Origin: an uncultured Gammaproteobacteria bacterium
GTDB lineage: Bacteria; Pseudomonadota; Gammaproteobacteria; Steroidobacterales; GCA-2729495
Direction: 5' to 3'
DNA: 33,696 nt
Assembly: GCA_937958785.1 (NCBI GenBank)
Contig: CALGMY010000270.1
Span: 1-33,696 of the forward strand
Shown here: positions 5,972-14,147 of the stretch, in pieces
Numbering within the stretch: the first letter of the stretch is position 1
Layout of the letters: each line of letters begins with the position of its first letter
Program-made: the position numbers and the translations under genes
The notes under the pieces: generated by a model
What the model saw: the letters and a program-made list of their open reading frames with translations, nothing else
What the model was told of the DNA's origin: nothing
Databases searched by the model: none

Positions 5972-6577
5972 ATGTTGGCAGAGCCCCGCACGCTGAGCTG
6001 GCTTGCCGTCGAGTTGAGAAGGGACCGACGGTCCCTAGCCCGTGATCTGGAGAGCCTCGAGCCGGCCTCGATCCGGAAGGTCGGGAAGAACACCGAGAGA
6101 CGGTGGTACCTGGCCGCGGTGCTCGAGCACCTTCAGGCGGGGAACGGCGAAGAGACGCTCGACCTCGAGCAGGAGCGGGCCCGGCTGGCTCGTGTGCAGC
6201 AGGAGAAGGCGGCGCTGGACGTTGCGGTCCGGCGGGGCCAGCTGCTGGACGTAAACCTCGTGTACCGGGCCTGGGAGACGCTCCTGGTCGGAATCCGGGC
6301 CCGGATGCTCTCCGTGCCCACCAAGCTGGCCGCGGAGCTTGCGGCCCTATCGGACGCGAATGCCATCCGGGCTCGACTCACCGACGAGATCTCCGAGATC
6401 CTCGCAGAGGCTGCCGCTCATCGAGCGGGACCTGCAGATCTCGACGGCGCTGGCTCTGATGAGCCGGGCGGCGAAGATCCTGACGCCACCGCCGAAGCTG
6501 ACGGTGAGCCAGTGGGCCGACGCCAAGCGAAGGCTGAGCCGCGAAAGCAGCGCCGAACCAGGGCAGTGGCGCACTGA
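5972..6577 (+). CDS. Terminase small subunit, Nu1-like
   Basis: This 201-residue protein begins MLAEPRTLSWLAVELRRDRR. Residues about 7-50 form the winged helix-turn-helix that binds cos in Nu1-type subunits (LSWLAVELRRDRRSLARDLE and ...ERRWYLAAVLEHL). A helical dimerisation region follows (DLEQERARLARVQQEKAALD and WETLLVGIRARMLSVPTKLA). The C-terminus, from about residue 150, is acidic then basic (GAGSDEPGGEDPD ... RKQRRTRAVAH) and is encoded in the 119-base overlap with the large subunit, so its composition is partly dictated by the other frame. It selects phage DNA and passes it to TerL. Confidence 0.85.
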   Translation: MLAEPRTLSWLAVELRRDRRSLARDLESLEPASIRKVGKNTERRWYLAAVLEHLQAGNGEETLDLEQERARLARVQQEKAALDVAVRRGQLLDVNLVYRAWETLLVGIRARMLSVPTKLAAELAALSDANAIRARLTDEISEILAEAAAHRAGPADLDGAGSDEPGGEDPDATAEADGEPVGRRQAKAEPRKQRRTRAVAH

Positions 6578-8342
6578 TCGAGCACCATACCAGCGGGGCA
6601 TCATGGACGCGATCGCGGACGACACCGTCCGCGAGATCTGGGTGCAGAAGTCTTCCCAGATCGGGTGGACAGAGATCCTCGGCAATGTGATCGGCTACCA
6701 CATCGACCAGGACCCGGCCCCGATATTGCTGGTCCAGCCGACACTGGAAATGGCGGAGGCCTGGTCAAAGGATCGACTGGCGCCGATGCTTCGGGATACG
6801 CCTTGCCTGCACGGCAAGGTGGCGGATGCCCGGGCTAGGGACTCCGGGAACACGCTGCTGCACAAGCAGTTCCCAGGGGGCCACGTCACGATGGCCGGGG
6901 CGAACTCGCCGGCCGGCCTGGCGTCACGACCGATCAGGATCCTGCTCTTCGACGAGGTGGACAGATTTCCGGCCTCGGCAGGGACGGAGGGCGATCCGAT
7001 CAGCATCGGGCGCAAGCGTGCGGCGACTTTTTGGAACCGGAAGCTGCTGGCCGGGTCGACGCCGACTGTGAAGGGATCGAGCCGGATTGAAACCGGCTTC
7101 GAGGGCTCAGACCAGCGCTTCTTCTATGTGCCGTGCCTGCACTGTGGCGAGTTTCAGCGTCTGGTGTGGGCCAATGTGCGTTGGGAGGAGGGGCGACCCG
7201 ACACGGCGGCCTACTGCTGCCAGGCCTGCGGCGCGCTCATCGGCGATTGCGACAAGCTGGCCATGCTCCGGCGCGGCGAGTGGCGGGCGACGAAGCCCTC
7301 GACCGGGATCGCCGGCTTTCACGTCAGCGAGCTGTACTCGCCGTGGGTGACCTGGGCGGAGATGGCCCGAGCGTTTCTCGAGGCCAAAAAGCTACCCGAG
7401 ACGCTCCAGACGTTCATCAACACGGCCCTCGGGGAGACCTGGGAGGACGGTGGCGAAACCCTCGACGCGGGTACGCTGGAGAAGCGGAAAGAGAGCTACA
7501 CCGCCGCGTCACTGCCGTCGGGCGTGCTGCTCCTGACCCGCGGTACCGACGTCCAGGATGATCGTTTGGAATCAACCCTCTGGGGCTGGGGAGCGGACGG
7601 CGAGAAGTGGCGCGTCGAGCACGACGTACTGAGGGGCGACCCGGGAAGCCTGGGGTCAGGCTCGGTCTGGACTGACCATGACCAGCTCCTCGAGCGCCGC
7701 TATACCACCGACGACGGCCGCACGCTGGTGTGCGAGGCCGCGGCAGTGGATTCGGGTGGGCACTTCACCGAACAGGTCTACGAGTACTGCGCCCGTCGGA
7801 AGCGCCGCCGGGTGTGGGCAATCAAGGGCGTGGGCGGGCCTGGCCGGCTCGCTTGGGCTAAGAAGGCGAGCCGCGGGGGCAAGCACCGCCGCGATGTGTG
7901 GCCGGTTGGCGTCGACACGATCAAGGATGTCCTGTACGGGCACCTTCGGAACGTGAAGGAGCCTGGTCCAGGGTTCACCCACTTCGATGCCACCACCGAC
8001 CAGGACTACCTAGACCAGCTGACCAGCGAAACGCTGGTGTACCGCATGGTCATGGGGCGCAAGGTGAAGGCCTGGCGGCCCCGGCAGACGGGGATCCGGC
8101 AAGAGGCCCTGGACTGCGCCGTCTACGCCTACGCGGCGATGGTCGGCCGGGGCGGCTACAAGCTGATCGGCATGCGGCTCACAGCACAGCCGGCCCCGTC
8201 CGGCGACGCCCAGCCCGGCGCGCCGGCAAAGCCAACGAACGAGAACACGGACGTGATGGACCTGACCGGCGGTGAGGAGCCGGAGCGGCGCGGCCGTGGG
8301 CCGAGGCCCCGACGCGGTGGCTGGATGAACTGGAGACGGTGA
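6459..8342 (+). CDS. Terminase large subunit, lambda gpA family
   Basis: From ATG 6459 this is 627 residues (lambda gpA is 641). It shows the GpA order: N-terminal PPPKLTVSQWADAKRRLS, the adenine-binding WVQKSSQIGWTE segment with the Walker A variant at about residues 64-72, Walker B ILLFDEVD at about 161-168, a C..C...C..C zinc knuckle at about 226-257, and nuclease acidic residues at RGTDVQDD (about 364), VDSGG and the late DCAVYAYA. It cuts and translocates DNA into the prohead. The frame opens at 6339, but no Shine-Dalgarno supports an earlier start. The conserved N-terminus requires a long overlap with the small subunit either way. Confidence 0.92.
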   Translation: MSRAAKILTPPPKLTVSQWADAKRRLSRESSAEPGQWRTDRAPYQRGIMDAIADDTVREIWVQKSSQIGWTEILGNVIGYHIDQDPAPILLVQPTLEMAEAWSKDRLAPMLRDTPCLHGKVADARARDSGNTLLHKQFPGGHVTMAGANSPAGLASRPIRILLFDEVDRFPASAGTEGDPISIGRKRAATFWNRKLLAGSTPTVKGSSRIETGFEGSDQRFFYVPCLHCGEFQRLVWANVRWEEGRPDTAAYCCQACGALIGDCDKLAMLRRGEWRATKPSTGIAGFHVSELYSPWVTWAEMARAFLEAKKLPETLQTFINTALGETWEDGGETLDAGTLEKRKESYTAASLPSGVLLLTRGTDVQDDRLESTLWGWGADGEKWRVEHDVLRGDPGSLGSGSVWTDHDQLLERRYTTDDGRTLVCEAAAVDSGGHFTEQVYEYCARRKRRRVWAIKGVGGPGRLAWAKKASRGGKHRRDVWPVGVDTIKDVLYGHLRNVKEPGPGFTHFDATTDQDYLDQLTSETLVYRMVMGRKVKAWRPRQTGIRQEALDCAVYAYAAMVGRGGYKLIGMRLTAQPAPSGDAQPGAPAKPTNENTDVMDLTGGEEPERRGRGPRPRRGGWMNWRR

Positions 8343-8343
8343 C

Positions 8344-8898
8344 ATCAACGTAGAGCCCGACAAGCTGGCCGCCGGCGATACCTGGTCCTGGACCCGGAGC
8401 TTTGCGGACTATCCGGCGTCCAGCTGGACGCTGGCGTACTACTTCCGCAACGCGACGCATAAGTTCTCGATCTCGGGTGGAGCGGTGGTGGCGTCGGGTG
8501 ACGACTTCGTCATCACGAACGCTGCCGCCACCACCGCCGCCCTGACCCCGGGCCGGTACACGTGGCAGGCCCTGGTGACCTCCGGGAGCGAGCGGCACAA
8601 GGCCGCCGAGGGCGTCCTGGTTGTCGAGCCGAACTACGCCACGGACGCCGTGCTGGACAGCCGGTCCCAGGCGCGCAAGCTGCTGGACGCGATCGACGCG
8701 ACCCTGAACGGCCGGGCGACGGTCGACCAGAAGTCCATGTCGGTGGCCGGTCGGACCATTGAACGCATGACAGCCGCCGAGCTCTGGGAGCTGCGGCAGA
8801 GGGTGGCATTCGACGTGAAGCGCGAAGACGACGCGGCTCTGCTGGCCAACGGCGGCCCGGATCGGCGCCGGGTGGGAATTCGGTTCGGCCGTGCCTAA
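8344..8898 (+). CDS. gpW-like head-tail joining protein with N-terminal beta domain, apparent ATC start
   Basis: This is 184 residues if started at ATC 8344. Residues about 1-95 are beta-rich (DTWSWTRSFADYPASSWTLA, GRYTWQALVTSG). Residues about 105-184 match gpW: a helix QARKLLDAIDATLNGRA, then MSVAGRTIERMTAAELWELR and a basic RRRVGIRFG C-terminus. The frame has a TGA just upstream and no ATG, GTG or TTG before GTG 8485, yet protein-like sequence begins at once. GGAG at 8332-8335 lies eight bases before ATC 8344, and the terminase stop ends two bases before it. An ATC start, or a sequence error or frameshift, would explain this. It overlaps the portal by eight bases. Confidence 0.7.
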   Translation: MNVEPDKLAAGDTWSWTRSFADYPASSWTLAYYFRNATHKFSISGGAVVASGDDFVITNAAATTAALTPGRYTWQALVTSGSERHKAAEGVLVVEPNYATDAVLDSRSQARKLLDAIDATLNGRATVDQKSMSVAGRTIERMTAAELWELRQRVAFDVKREDDAALLANGGPDRRRVGIRFGRA

Positions 8899-10570
8899 GT
8901 GGCTGGACGCGCTTCTCGGTCGAAACCCTACCCCGCCTGCCCAGACCGCGCCGATCGTCACGCAGGCAGCGGATCCGGGCGGTGATCGGCAGCCGAAGCG
9001 CGCCATCCGGACGTACGCGGCGGCGCGCAGCAGTCGACTGACGGCCGGTTGGGGCCAGGGCAAGAGCAGCGCTGACTCTGAGCTCTGGTCGAGCCTGACG
9101 GCTCTCCGCGAGCGCTCCCGGGCACTGATCCGGGATGCGGCGTTCGCCAAGAACGCCCGCCGGGTGGTGGTGAACAACGTCATCGGCACCGGGATCCGGA
9201 TGCAGGCCCGGGTGGAGAACACCCGCGGTTCGCAGCACACCTCGATTAATGACCAGATCGAGGCCGAGTGGCTTCGGTGGTGCCGGGCGGACTCGTGCCA
9301 CACCGGTGGGGTGCTGGCATTCCAGGATCTCGAGCGCCTGGCCATGGCCCAGGTGTTCGACGCCGGCGAGTGCTTTCTCCGGATGCACTTCCGCAAGTTC
9401 GGCTCGTCCCGGGTGCCACTGGCCATCGAGGTGATCGAGGCCGAGCGCCTGGCGGACGAATACGTGAACCCGGGCGGCATGGGCCTGGAGACGATCCTGA
9501 AGCTCGGTATCGAGCAGGACATGCTGGGGCGCCCGGTGCGCTTCTGGCTTCGCGAGGTGCACCCGGCGGACATCAGGTTCGCCTACAGCCAGACGGACCG
9601 GGTCTTCTCGGTGCCTGCGGACGAGATGTTTCACATCCGGGTCATCGACCGCTGGCCGCAGACCCGAGGCGAGCCGTGGCTGCATGCGGCAGCCCGCAAG
9701 CTGAACGACATGGACGGGTACACCGAGGCGGAGATCGTCGCCGCCAGGGGTGCCGCCACGTACATGGCGACGATCGAGTCTCAGGACGGGGAGAACTACG
9801 GCGAGGAGCAGGACGACGGCAGCCTGCAGATCGAGCTGGAGCCCGGCATGGTCGAGAGGCTCAGCCCCGGTGAGAAGCTGGCCTTCCATGCCCCGAACCG
9901 GCCGAATTCTGGGGCAGATCCGTTCCTGCGGTTCATGCTGCGGGAGATCGCCGCCGGCGTCGGCTGCAGCTTCGAGTCCCTGAGCCGGGACTACTCGCAG
10001 TCGAACTACTCGAGCTCGCGGCTCGCGTTGATCGACGATCGGGACCTGTGGCGGGCCATCCAGGGCTGGTTCATCCGGTCCTTCCGGGAGGGCCTGCACC
10101 GGGTCTGGATCCGGCAGGCCGTCCTCGCTCGAGCGCTGGACCGGATCGACCTGGTCCAGTACGGCCTCGATCCCGAGAAGTTCGAGGCAGTAGCGTTCAA
10201 GCCCCGCGGCTGGACCTGGGTGGATCCGACCCGGGAGGTCGCGGCCTACAAGGAGGCGATCAAGGCGGGCCTGAAGACGGTGACCGACGTGATCGCTGAG
10301 ACCAACGGCGGCACCGACTTCGACGAGGTCATGACCGAGCGGCGCCGCGAGCTCGACCGCATGGCCGAGCTGGACCTGGACTTCGACACCAACCCGGACG
10401 CCTACATGAAGCCGGCTGCGCCGTCGCCGTCGCCGGCGCCGGCCGAGCCCGCCGCCGGCGACGGGGACGAGCCGAAGAACGAGAGCGAAGAGCCAGAGAA
10501 GGACGGCGAAGGCGCGCCTGAGAAGGCGCCCCGCCGCAAGGCCGACCTGCGCATGGTGAGGGAGCTATGA
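8891..10570 (+). CDS. Portal protein, lambda gpB family
   Basis: This 559-residue protein starts at GTG 8891 (MPKWLDALLGRN). The N-terminus has the typical AARSSRLTAGWG and the long helix-rich clip/wing with LIRDAAFAKNARRVVVNNVI GTGIRMQ. Later hallmarks are a WLRWCRAD segment, MAQVFDAGECFLRM, the FHIRVIDRWPQTRGEPWL tunnel region and GVGCSFESLSRDYSQSNYSS, all characteristic of lambda-type portals. The C-terminal 60 residues are Pro/Ala/Glu-rich and disordered. The dodecameric portal is the DNA gate and packaging-motor docking site. Its stop overlaps the protease-capsid start by four bases (ATGA). Confidence 0.92.
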   Translation: MPKWLDALLGRNPTPPAQTAPIVTQAADPGGDRQPKRAIRTYAAARSSRLTAGWGQGKSSADSELWSSLTALRERSRALIRDAAFAKNARRVVVNNVIGTGIRMQARVENTRGSQHTSINDQIEAEWLRWCRADSCHTGGVLAFQDLERLAMAQVFDAGECFLRMHFRKFGSSRVPLAIEVIEAERLADEYVNPGGMGLETILKLGIEQDMLGRPVRFWLREVHPADIRFAYSQTDRVFSVPADEMFHIRVIDRWPQTRGEPWLHAAARKLNDMDGYTEAEIVAARGAATYMATIESQDGENYGEEQDDGSLQIELEPGMVERLSPGEKLAFHAPNRPNSGADPFLRFMLREIAAGVGCSFESLSRDYSQSNYSSSRLALIDDRDLWRAIQGWFIRSFREGLHRVWIRQAVLARALDRIDLVQYGLDPEKFEAVAFKPRGWTWVDPTREVAAYKEAIKAGLKTVTDVIAETNGGTDFDEVMTERRRELDRMAELDLDFDTNPDAYMKPAAPSPSPAPAEPAAGDGDEPKNESEEPEKDGEGAPEKAPRRKADLRMVREL

Positions 10571-12633
10571 AGCGAGACGTCATCCGGCCGACCCTGCTGG
10601 AGCGGACGGTTGAGCTCGGGCGCGGCAAGGACACCGACGGCGATTACGTCGTCAAGGTGGCCTTCGCGTCCGATCTTCCGTACGAGCGGTGGTGGGGCAT
10701 CGAGGTCCTCGAGTGCACGCCTGAGGCGGTCCGCCTGGACCGCCTGAATGACGGCGCCCCCATCCTCTACAACCACGACAAGGACGAGCTCCGCGGAACC
10801 CACGTCAAGGGCTCGGCCAAGTGCGATGACGACGGCGTCCTTCGTGGCGAGATCCGCCTGAGCTCCGTAACGCAGGATTGCCGGGACACCCTGGCTCTGG
10901 TGAAGAGCGGGATCCTGACGAAGGCCAGCGTCGGCTACCTGATCCACAAGGTCGTGGAGAAGAGCAAGAAGAAGGACGGTACCCCCCAGGAGATTACCCA
11001 CGAGGGACGGATGTTCTCTGGGGTGCTGGAGCGGTCGTTCCAAGAAGCGCCGGGGGACCGCGCTGCCTTCCTTCGGTCTCTCGATCAGGCCCGCGGCGCC
11101 GAGGCGGACCGTGGGACCGACGAGCCGCCGACGTTCCTAGTCATGGACTGGGAGCCCTACGAGAACTCACTGGTGACGATCCCCGCCGACAACAGCGTCG
11201 GCGTGGGGCGTACCGCCGAACGTGCCGTGCCGACAACCCATGTTCAACAGGCGGAATCCGCCGCAAGGAGCTCTACCATGACCGAAGAAGAGAAGCGGGC
11301 GGCGGAAAAGGCTGCCCAGGAGAAGGCGGCGGCCGAGGCCGCCCAGCGTTCGGCGATCACGAGTGGTGGTGACGACACCGCCGTCGCCCACGAGGCACAG
11401 CGCCAGAAGGCGATCTCGAACCTCTGCCGGGCCAACAAGATCGACCCGCGCACCGAGGAGCACTGGATCCGGAGCGGCAAGCCCCTGGACCAGGTCTCCG
11501 AGGAGCTCGTCAAGGTGATGGAGGAGCGGGGCAAGGATGTCAACACCGACTCCCCGGCCTTCCTGGGCATGGAGCGCGGTGAGGTCGAGCGCTACTCGAT
11601 CTCCCGGGCCATCCATGCCATCGCCAACAAGAACTGGGGCAAGGCCGGCCTCGAGCTGAAGGCCCACGAGGCGATCGCCAAGCGCCTGGGTCGGGCGGTG
11701 GAGGAGAACTCCATCCTGGTGCCGCTCGAGGTCCAGGACCGGCTGTCCGCCCAGGTCCTGGCTCGCCAGGCCCAGGCCCGCGGCCAGCGCGACTTCAACA
11801 CCTCCACGGGTGGTGGCGCGTACCTCATCGAGACCCAGAACGTCGGGTTCATGGAGCTGCTCCGTAACCGGTCCGTGTTCCTGAACATGGGCGCGATGCG
11901 GATCCCGAGCCTGACGGGCTCCGTGACGATCCCGCGGCAGAGTGCCGCCGGCACGGCGTACTGGCTGGCGAACGAGACCTCGCAGCTGACCGAGTCCAAC
12001 CCGACCCTGGTCCAGATGACCCTCACGCCGAAGACCGTGGGCGCCTACACCGAGATCTCCCGCCAGCTGCTCCTCCAGAGCGCGCCCGGCGCGGACATCA
12101 TCGTGATGAACGACATCGCGAGGGTGGTCGCCCTGGGTATCGACGCGGCGGGCTTCACGGGCACCGGCTCGAACGGCCAGCCCCAGGGCCTGACCGGCGG
12201 CGGCGGCATCTCCGGCGTGGGCTCGGTGACCGGCACCTCTCTCGGGGTGGCGGGTGTCATCGAGTTCCAGGCGGACGTTGCCGGCGCCAACGCGCTGTCT
12301 CCCAGCTGCGGCTACGTGACCACGCCGACGGTCGCCGGCCTCCTGATGCAGCGGGCGCGGTTCTCCAACACCGACACCCCGCTCTGGGAAGGCAACATGC
12401 TGGACGGCAAGGTGTTCGGCTTCCGCGCCATGTCCAGCAACCAGGTCCCCAGCGCGACGGTGCTGTTCGGCGACTTCGGCACGGTGGTGATCGCCGAGTG
12501 GGGCGTCCTGCAGATCGACGTCAATCCGCAGGCCGACTTCAAGGCGGGCATCATCGGTGTCCGCGGCCTGGCGTCGGTGGACATCGGCTTCCGCCTCCCG
12601 GCCGGCTTCTCGCTGGCTTCCAGCGTCACCTAA
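10567..12633 (+). CDS. Fused prohead protease and HK97-fold major capsid protein
   Basis: This 688-residue polyprotein has three parts. Residues 1 to about 215 form an HK97-type prohead serine protease, with the likely catalytic H70 in APILYNHDKDE and S121 in ILTKASVGYLI. Residues about 238-350 are helical and charged (TEEEKRAAEKAAQEKAAAEA), like a delta-domain scaffold. From about 390 the HK97 capsid fold begins (GGGAYLIETQNVGFMELLRN, LTPKTVGAYTEISRQLLLQS, ... TPTVAGLLM). It assembles the prohead and then cleaves the scaffold. ATG 10567 overlaps the portal stop as ATGA. A strong internal start at 11278 is listed separately. A terminator-like hairpin follows the gene. Confidence 0.9.
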   Translation: MKRDVIRPTLLERTVELGRGKDTDGDYVVKVAFASDLPYERWWGIEVLECTPEAVRLDRLNDGAPILYNHDKDELRGTHVKGSAKCDDDGVLRGEIRLSSVTQDCRDTLALVKSGILTKASVGYLIHKVVEKSKKKDGTPQEITHEGRMFSGVLERSFQEAPGDRAAFLRSLDQARGAEADRGTDEPPTFLVMDWEPYENSLVTIPADNSVGVGRTAERAVPTTHVQQAESAARSSTMTEEEKRAAEKAAQEKAAAEAAQRSAITSGGDDTAVAHEAQRQKAISNLCRANKIDPRTEEHWIRSGKPLDQVSEELVKVMEERGKDVNTDSPAFLGMERGEVERYSISRAIHAIANKNWGKAGLELKAHEAIAKRLGRAVEENSILVPLEVQDRLSAQVLARQAQARGQRDFNTSTGGGAYLIETQNVGFMELLRNRSVFLNMGAMRIPSLTGSVTIPRQSAAGTAYWLANETSQLTESNPTLVQMTLTPKTVGAYTEISRQLLLQSAPGADIIVMNDIARVVALGIDAAGFTGTGSNGQPQGLTGGGGISGVGSVTGTSLGVAGVIEFQADVAGANALSPSCGYVTTPTVAGLLMQRARFSNTDTPLWEGNMLDGKVFGFRAMSSNQVPSATVLFGDFGTVVIAEWGVLQIDVNPQADFKAGIIGVRGLASVDIGFRLPAGFSLASSVT
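11278..12633 (+). CDS. Possible separate major capsid product from internal start
   Basis: ATG 11278 (M238 of the fusion) is preceded by AAGGAG at 11265-11270 with a seven-base spacer, one of the best ribosome sites in the window. It would give a 451-residue delta-domain plus capsid protein (beginning MTEEEKRAAEKAAQEK) without the protease. This would allow hundreds of capsid subunits per few protease copies. It recalls lambda, where a protease gene contains an internal scaffold start. The ribosome site is seen; production is inferred. Confidence 0.6.
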   Translation: MTEEEKRAAEKAAQEKAAAEAAQRSAITSGGDDTAVAHEAQRQKAISNLCRANKIDPRTEEHWIRSGKPLDQVSEELVKVMEERGKDVNTDSPAFLGMERGEVERYSISRAIHAIANKNWGKAGLELKAHEAIAKRLGRAVEENSILVPLEVQDRLSAQVLARQAQARGQRDFNTSTGGGAYLIETQNVGFMELLRNRSVFLNMGAMRIPSLTGSVTIPRQSAAGTAYWLANETSQLTESNPTLVQMTLTPKTVGAYTEISRQLLLQSAPGADIIVMNDIARVVALGIDAAGFTGTGSNGQPQGLTGGGGISGVGSVTGTSLGVAGVIEFQADVAGANALSPSCGYVTTPTVAGLLMQRARFSNTDTPLWEGNMLDGKVFGFRAMSSNQVPSATVLFGDFGTVVIAEWGVLQIDVNPQADFKAGIIGVRGLASVDIGFRLPAGFSLASSVT

Positions 12634-12652
12634 GGCTCGTCGTCAACCCCAT

Positions 12653-12684
12653 GGCCCTCCCGCTCCGGCGGGAGGGCCTCTTTC
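12653..12684 (+). terminator. Hairpin after the capsid gene
   Basis: An 11-bp perfect stem (12653-12663 with 12668-12678, loop TCCG) is followed by TCTTTC. It lies in the 65-base gap between the capsid gene and the next small gene. The weak U-run suggests partial termination or a stability hairpin that favours capsid mRNA. Confidence 0.65.
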
Positions 12685-12698
12685 ACGGAGAGTTCCCC

Positions 12699-12917
12699 AT
12701 GCTGCAGCAGCTGAATCAGCCCCGGACGGTCAAGGTCCTCCGGTCGTTCTTCTACCAGGGCAAGGTCGTCGAGAAGGACTCGACGGTGAAGCTCCCGGCG
12801 CACTTCGCGGCCGAGATGGTGGGCGCGAACAAGTGCGCCTACGAGGACGTCATGGACCCGACCGCCCACCCGCTCGACGTCGACGCCGCCAAGCCCGCCG
12901 CCAAGAAGGGCGGCTAA
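12699..12917 (+). CDS. Small head-region protein (72 aa)
   Basis: This encodes 72 residues, beginning MLQQLNQPRTVKVLRSFFYQ and ending in a lysine-rich tail (AAKPAAKKGG). GGAG at 12687-12690 lies eight bases before the ATG. The compact beta-type core (VLRSFFYQGKVVEKDSTVKL) and position just after the capsid gene suggest a small head or completion protein, but the family is not recognised. Confidence 0.6.
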   Translation: MLQQLNQPRTVKVLRSFFYQGKVVEKDSTVKLPAHFAAEMVGANKCAYEDVMDPTAHPLDVDAAKPAAKKGG

Positions 12918-12956
12918 GGCCGGATTCCCGCCAGACGATCACCACGGAGAAGGTCC

Positions 12957-13334
12957 ATGCATTCTCACAATCCCTACGCCCAGCAGCAGGCGATCCTGCT
13001 CAACCCGGCGAGCTGCGCCAACACGGCGGCGGCCACCGGGGCCTGGGTCGACGCGTCCCAGTTCACCGGCGATGTGGTGATCACGCAGCACATCGGCGCG
13101 GTCACCGGCTCGATCGTCGGCAAGATCCAGCACGCCGATGACGGCTCCGGCACCAATGCCGAAGACGTGACCGGTGGCGGCTTCGCCAGCGTTTCGAGCG
13201 CGAACAACCTGCAGAAGATCGTGCTTCGCCGGCAGGGCCTGAAGCCCTTCATCCGGTACCTGGGCACGATCACGACCGGGCCGGCGCTCGTCGAGGCCAA
13301 CCTGACGGGAATCAAGTCCGGCTACAGCACCTGA
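12957..13334 (+). CDS. Putative capsid decoration-like protein
   Basis: This 125-residue beta-rich protein begins MHSHNPYAQQQAILLNPASC. The mid-section (GDVVITQHIGAVTGSIVGKI, ...GTNAEDVTGGGFASVSSAN) and a C-terminal IRYLGTITTGPALVEANLTG are like small capsid-surface or head-stabilising proteins encoded after the capsid gene. GGAGAAGG lies before the start. The position is the main evidence; no named family is claimed. It overlaps the next start by one base. Confidence 0.55.
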   Translation: MHSHNPYAQQQAILLNPASCANTAAATGAWVDASQFTGDVVITQHIGAVTGSIVGKIQHADDGSGTNAEDVTGGGFASVSSANNLQKIVLRRQGLKPFIRYLGTITTGPALVEANLTGIKSGYST

Positions 13335-13627
13335 TGGCGCTGGAGACTGAGGCCGATCGCCAGGCCGAGCTCGAAGCGCTCGGCGAGCTGGTGACCGGTC
13401 CTCTCGGGACCTTCCTGGCGATCCCGCTCGAAGCCTACGAGGACTCGCCCATCGAGGGCACCGTGGTCGAGCACTCCGAGGCCAGCTTCGTGGCCTCGGC
13501 GGCCGATGTGGTTGCCCAGGGCCTGGTTCAGGGTTCCACCCTCAGCTACGGCGGCGAGAGCTACCGGGTGACCAGGCTGGAGCCAGATCGGACCGGCATG
13601 ACGGTAGTGCGATGCGAGGTCGACTAG
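13334..13627 (+). CDS. Head-tail stopper-like protein (FII/attachment type)
   Basis: This 97-residue protein begins MALETEADRQAELEALGELV. After a short helix it is beta-rich: VEHSEASFVASAADVVAQGL, GSTLSYGGESYRVTRLEPDR, then GMTVVRCEVD. The YRVTRLEPDRTGMT pattern is typical of the stopper/attachment proteins that close the connector. It is encoded between the decoration-like protein and the tail terminator, as expected. Family call moderate. Confidence 0.55.
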   Translation: MALETEADRQAELEALGELVTGPLGTFLAIPLEAYEDSPIEGTVVEHSEASFVASAADVVAQGLVQGSTLSYGGESYRVTRLEPDRTGMTVVRCEVD

Positions 13628-14050
13628 ATGCCCAGTCAACGCGAGGTGATCCTGGCCCACCTCGACACGCTGCTCGCCACCATCCCGGGAGTCACCGCCA
13701 CACGGTCCCGGGAGGCCTCGATCAAGCGCGACTCCGGGCCGTTCGTGCTACTGCGGCCAGAGGTCGAGACGGTGCGGCGCGAGTCTACCGGTCTCGCCAT
13801 TCGAGACCTGGTGGTCGTGGTCGCCGTGATTACGCGTGGCGATGTTCCGGACACCGTCGCGGACCCGATCCTCGAGGCCGTGGTCGCCAAGTTGATGGCC
13901 GACCTGACCCTGGCCGGAAAGGCAGCGACGATCCAGGAAGAGTCGACGAACTTCGAGTTCGAGACCGCAAACCAGACGGCCCTCGAGGCCGCGGTGCGCT
14001 TCACGATTCGCTACATGACACCGGCTGGCAGCCTCGCGGCGCAAGCCTGA
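13628..14050 (+). CDS. Tail terminator, gpU-like
   Basis: This 140-residue protein begins MPSQREVILAHLDTLLATIP. The arrangement of an N-terminal helix, beta strands (VTATRSREASIKRDSGPFVL, IRDLVVVVAVITRG) and a C-terminal strand ALEAAVRFTIRYMTPAG fits the tail-terminator family that caps the tail tube and joins it to the head. It sits immediately before a strong terminator and the major tail protein, the position of U in lambda-like phages. Confidence 0.6.
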   Translation: MPSQREVILAHLDTLLATIPGVTATRSREASIKRDSGPFVLLRPEVETVRRESTGLAIRDLVVVVAVITRGDVPDTVADPILEAVVAKLMADLTLAGKAATIQEESTNFEFETANQTALEAAVRFTIRYMTPAGSLAAQA

Positions 14051-14084
14051 CGGGGGTCTCATGCCGAGCTTTGATGCTGGATAC

Positions 14085-14110
14085 CCCACTTTCGATAGTG
14101 GGCTTTTTTT
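14085..14110 (+). terminator. Intrinsic terminator before the major tail gene
   Basis: CCCACT (14085-14090) pairs with AGTGGG (14097-14102) around loop TTCGAT and is followed by C and seven consecutive T (14104-14110). This is a classic intrinsic terminator shape, in a 97-base gap. Q-modified polymerase would be expected to read through. Alternatively a promoter nearby starts tail transcription. Confidence 0.75.
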
Positions 14111-14147
14111 CCTTGATGGTTCGTCATCTGTCGGAGGAGTAGTCAAC

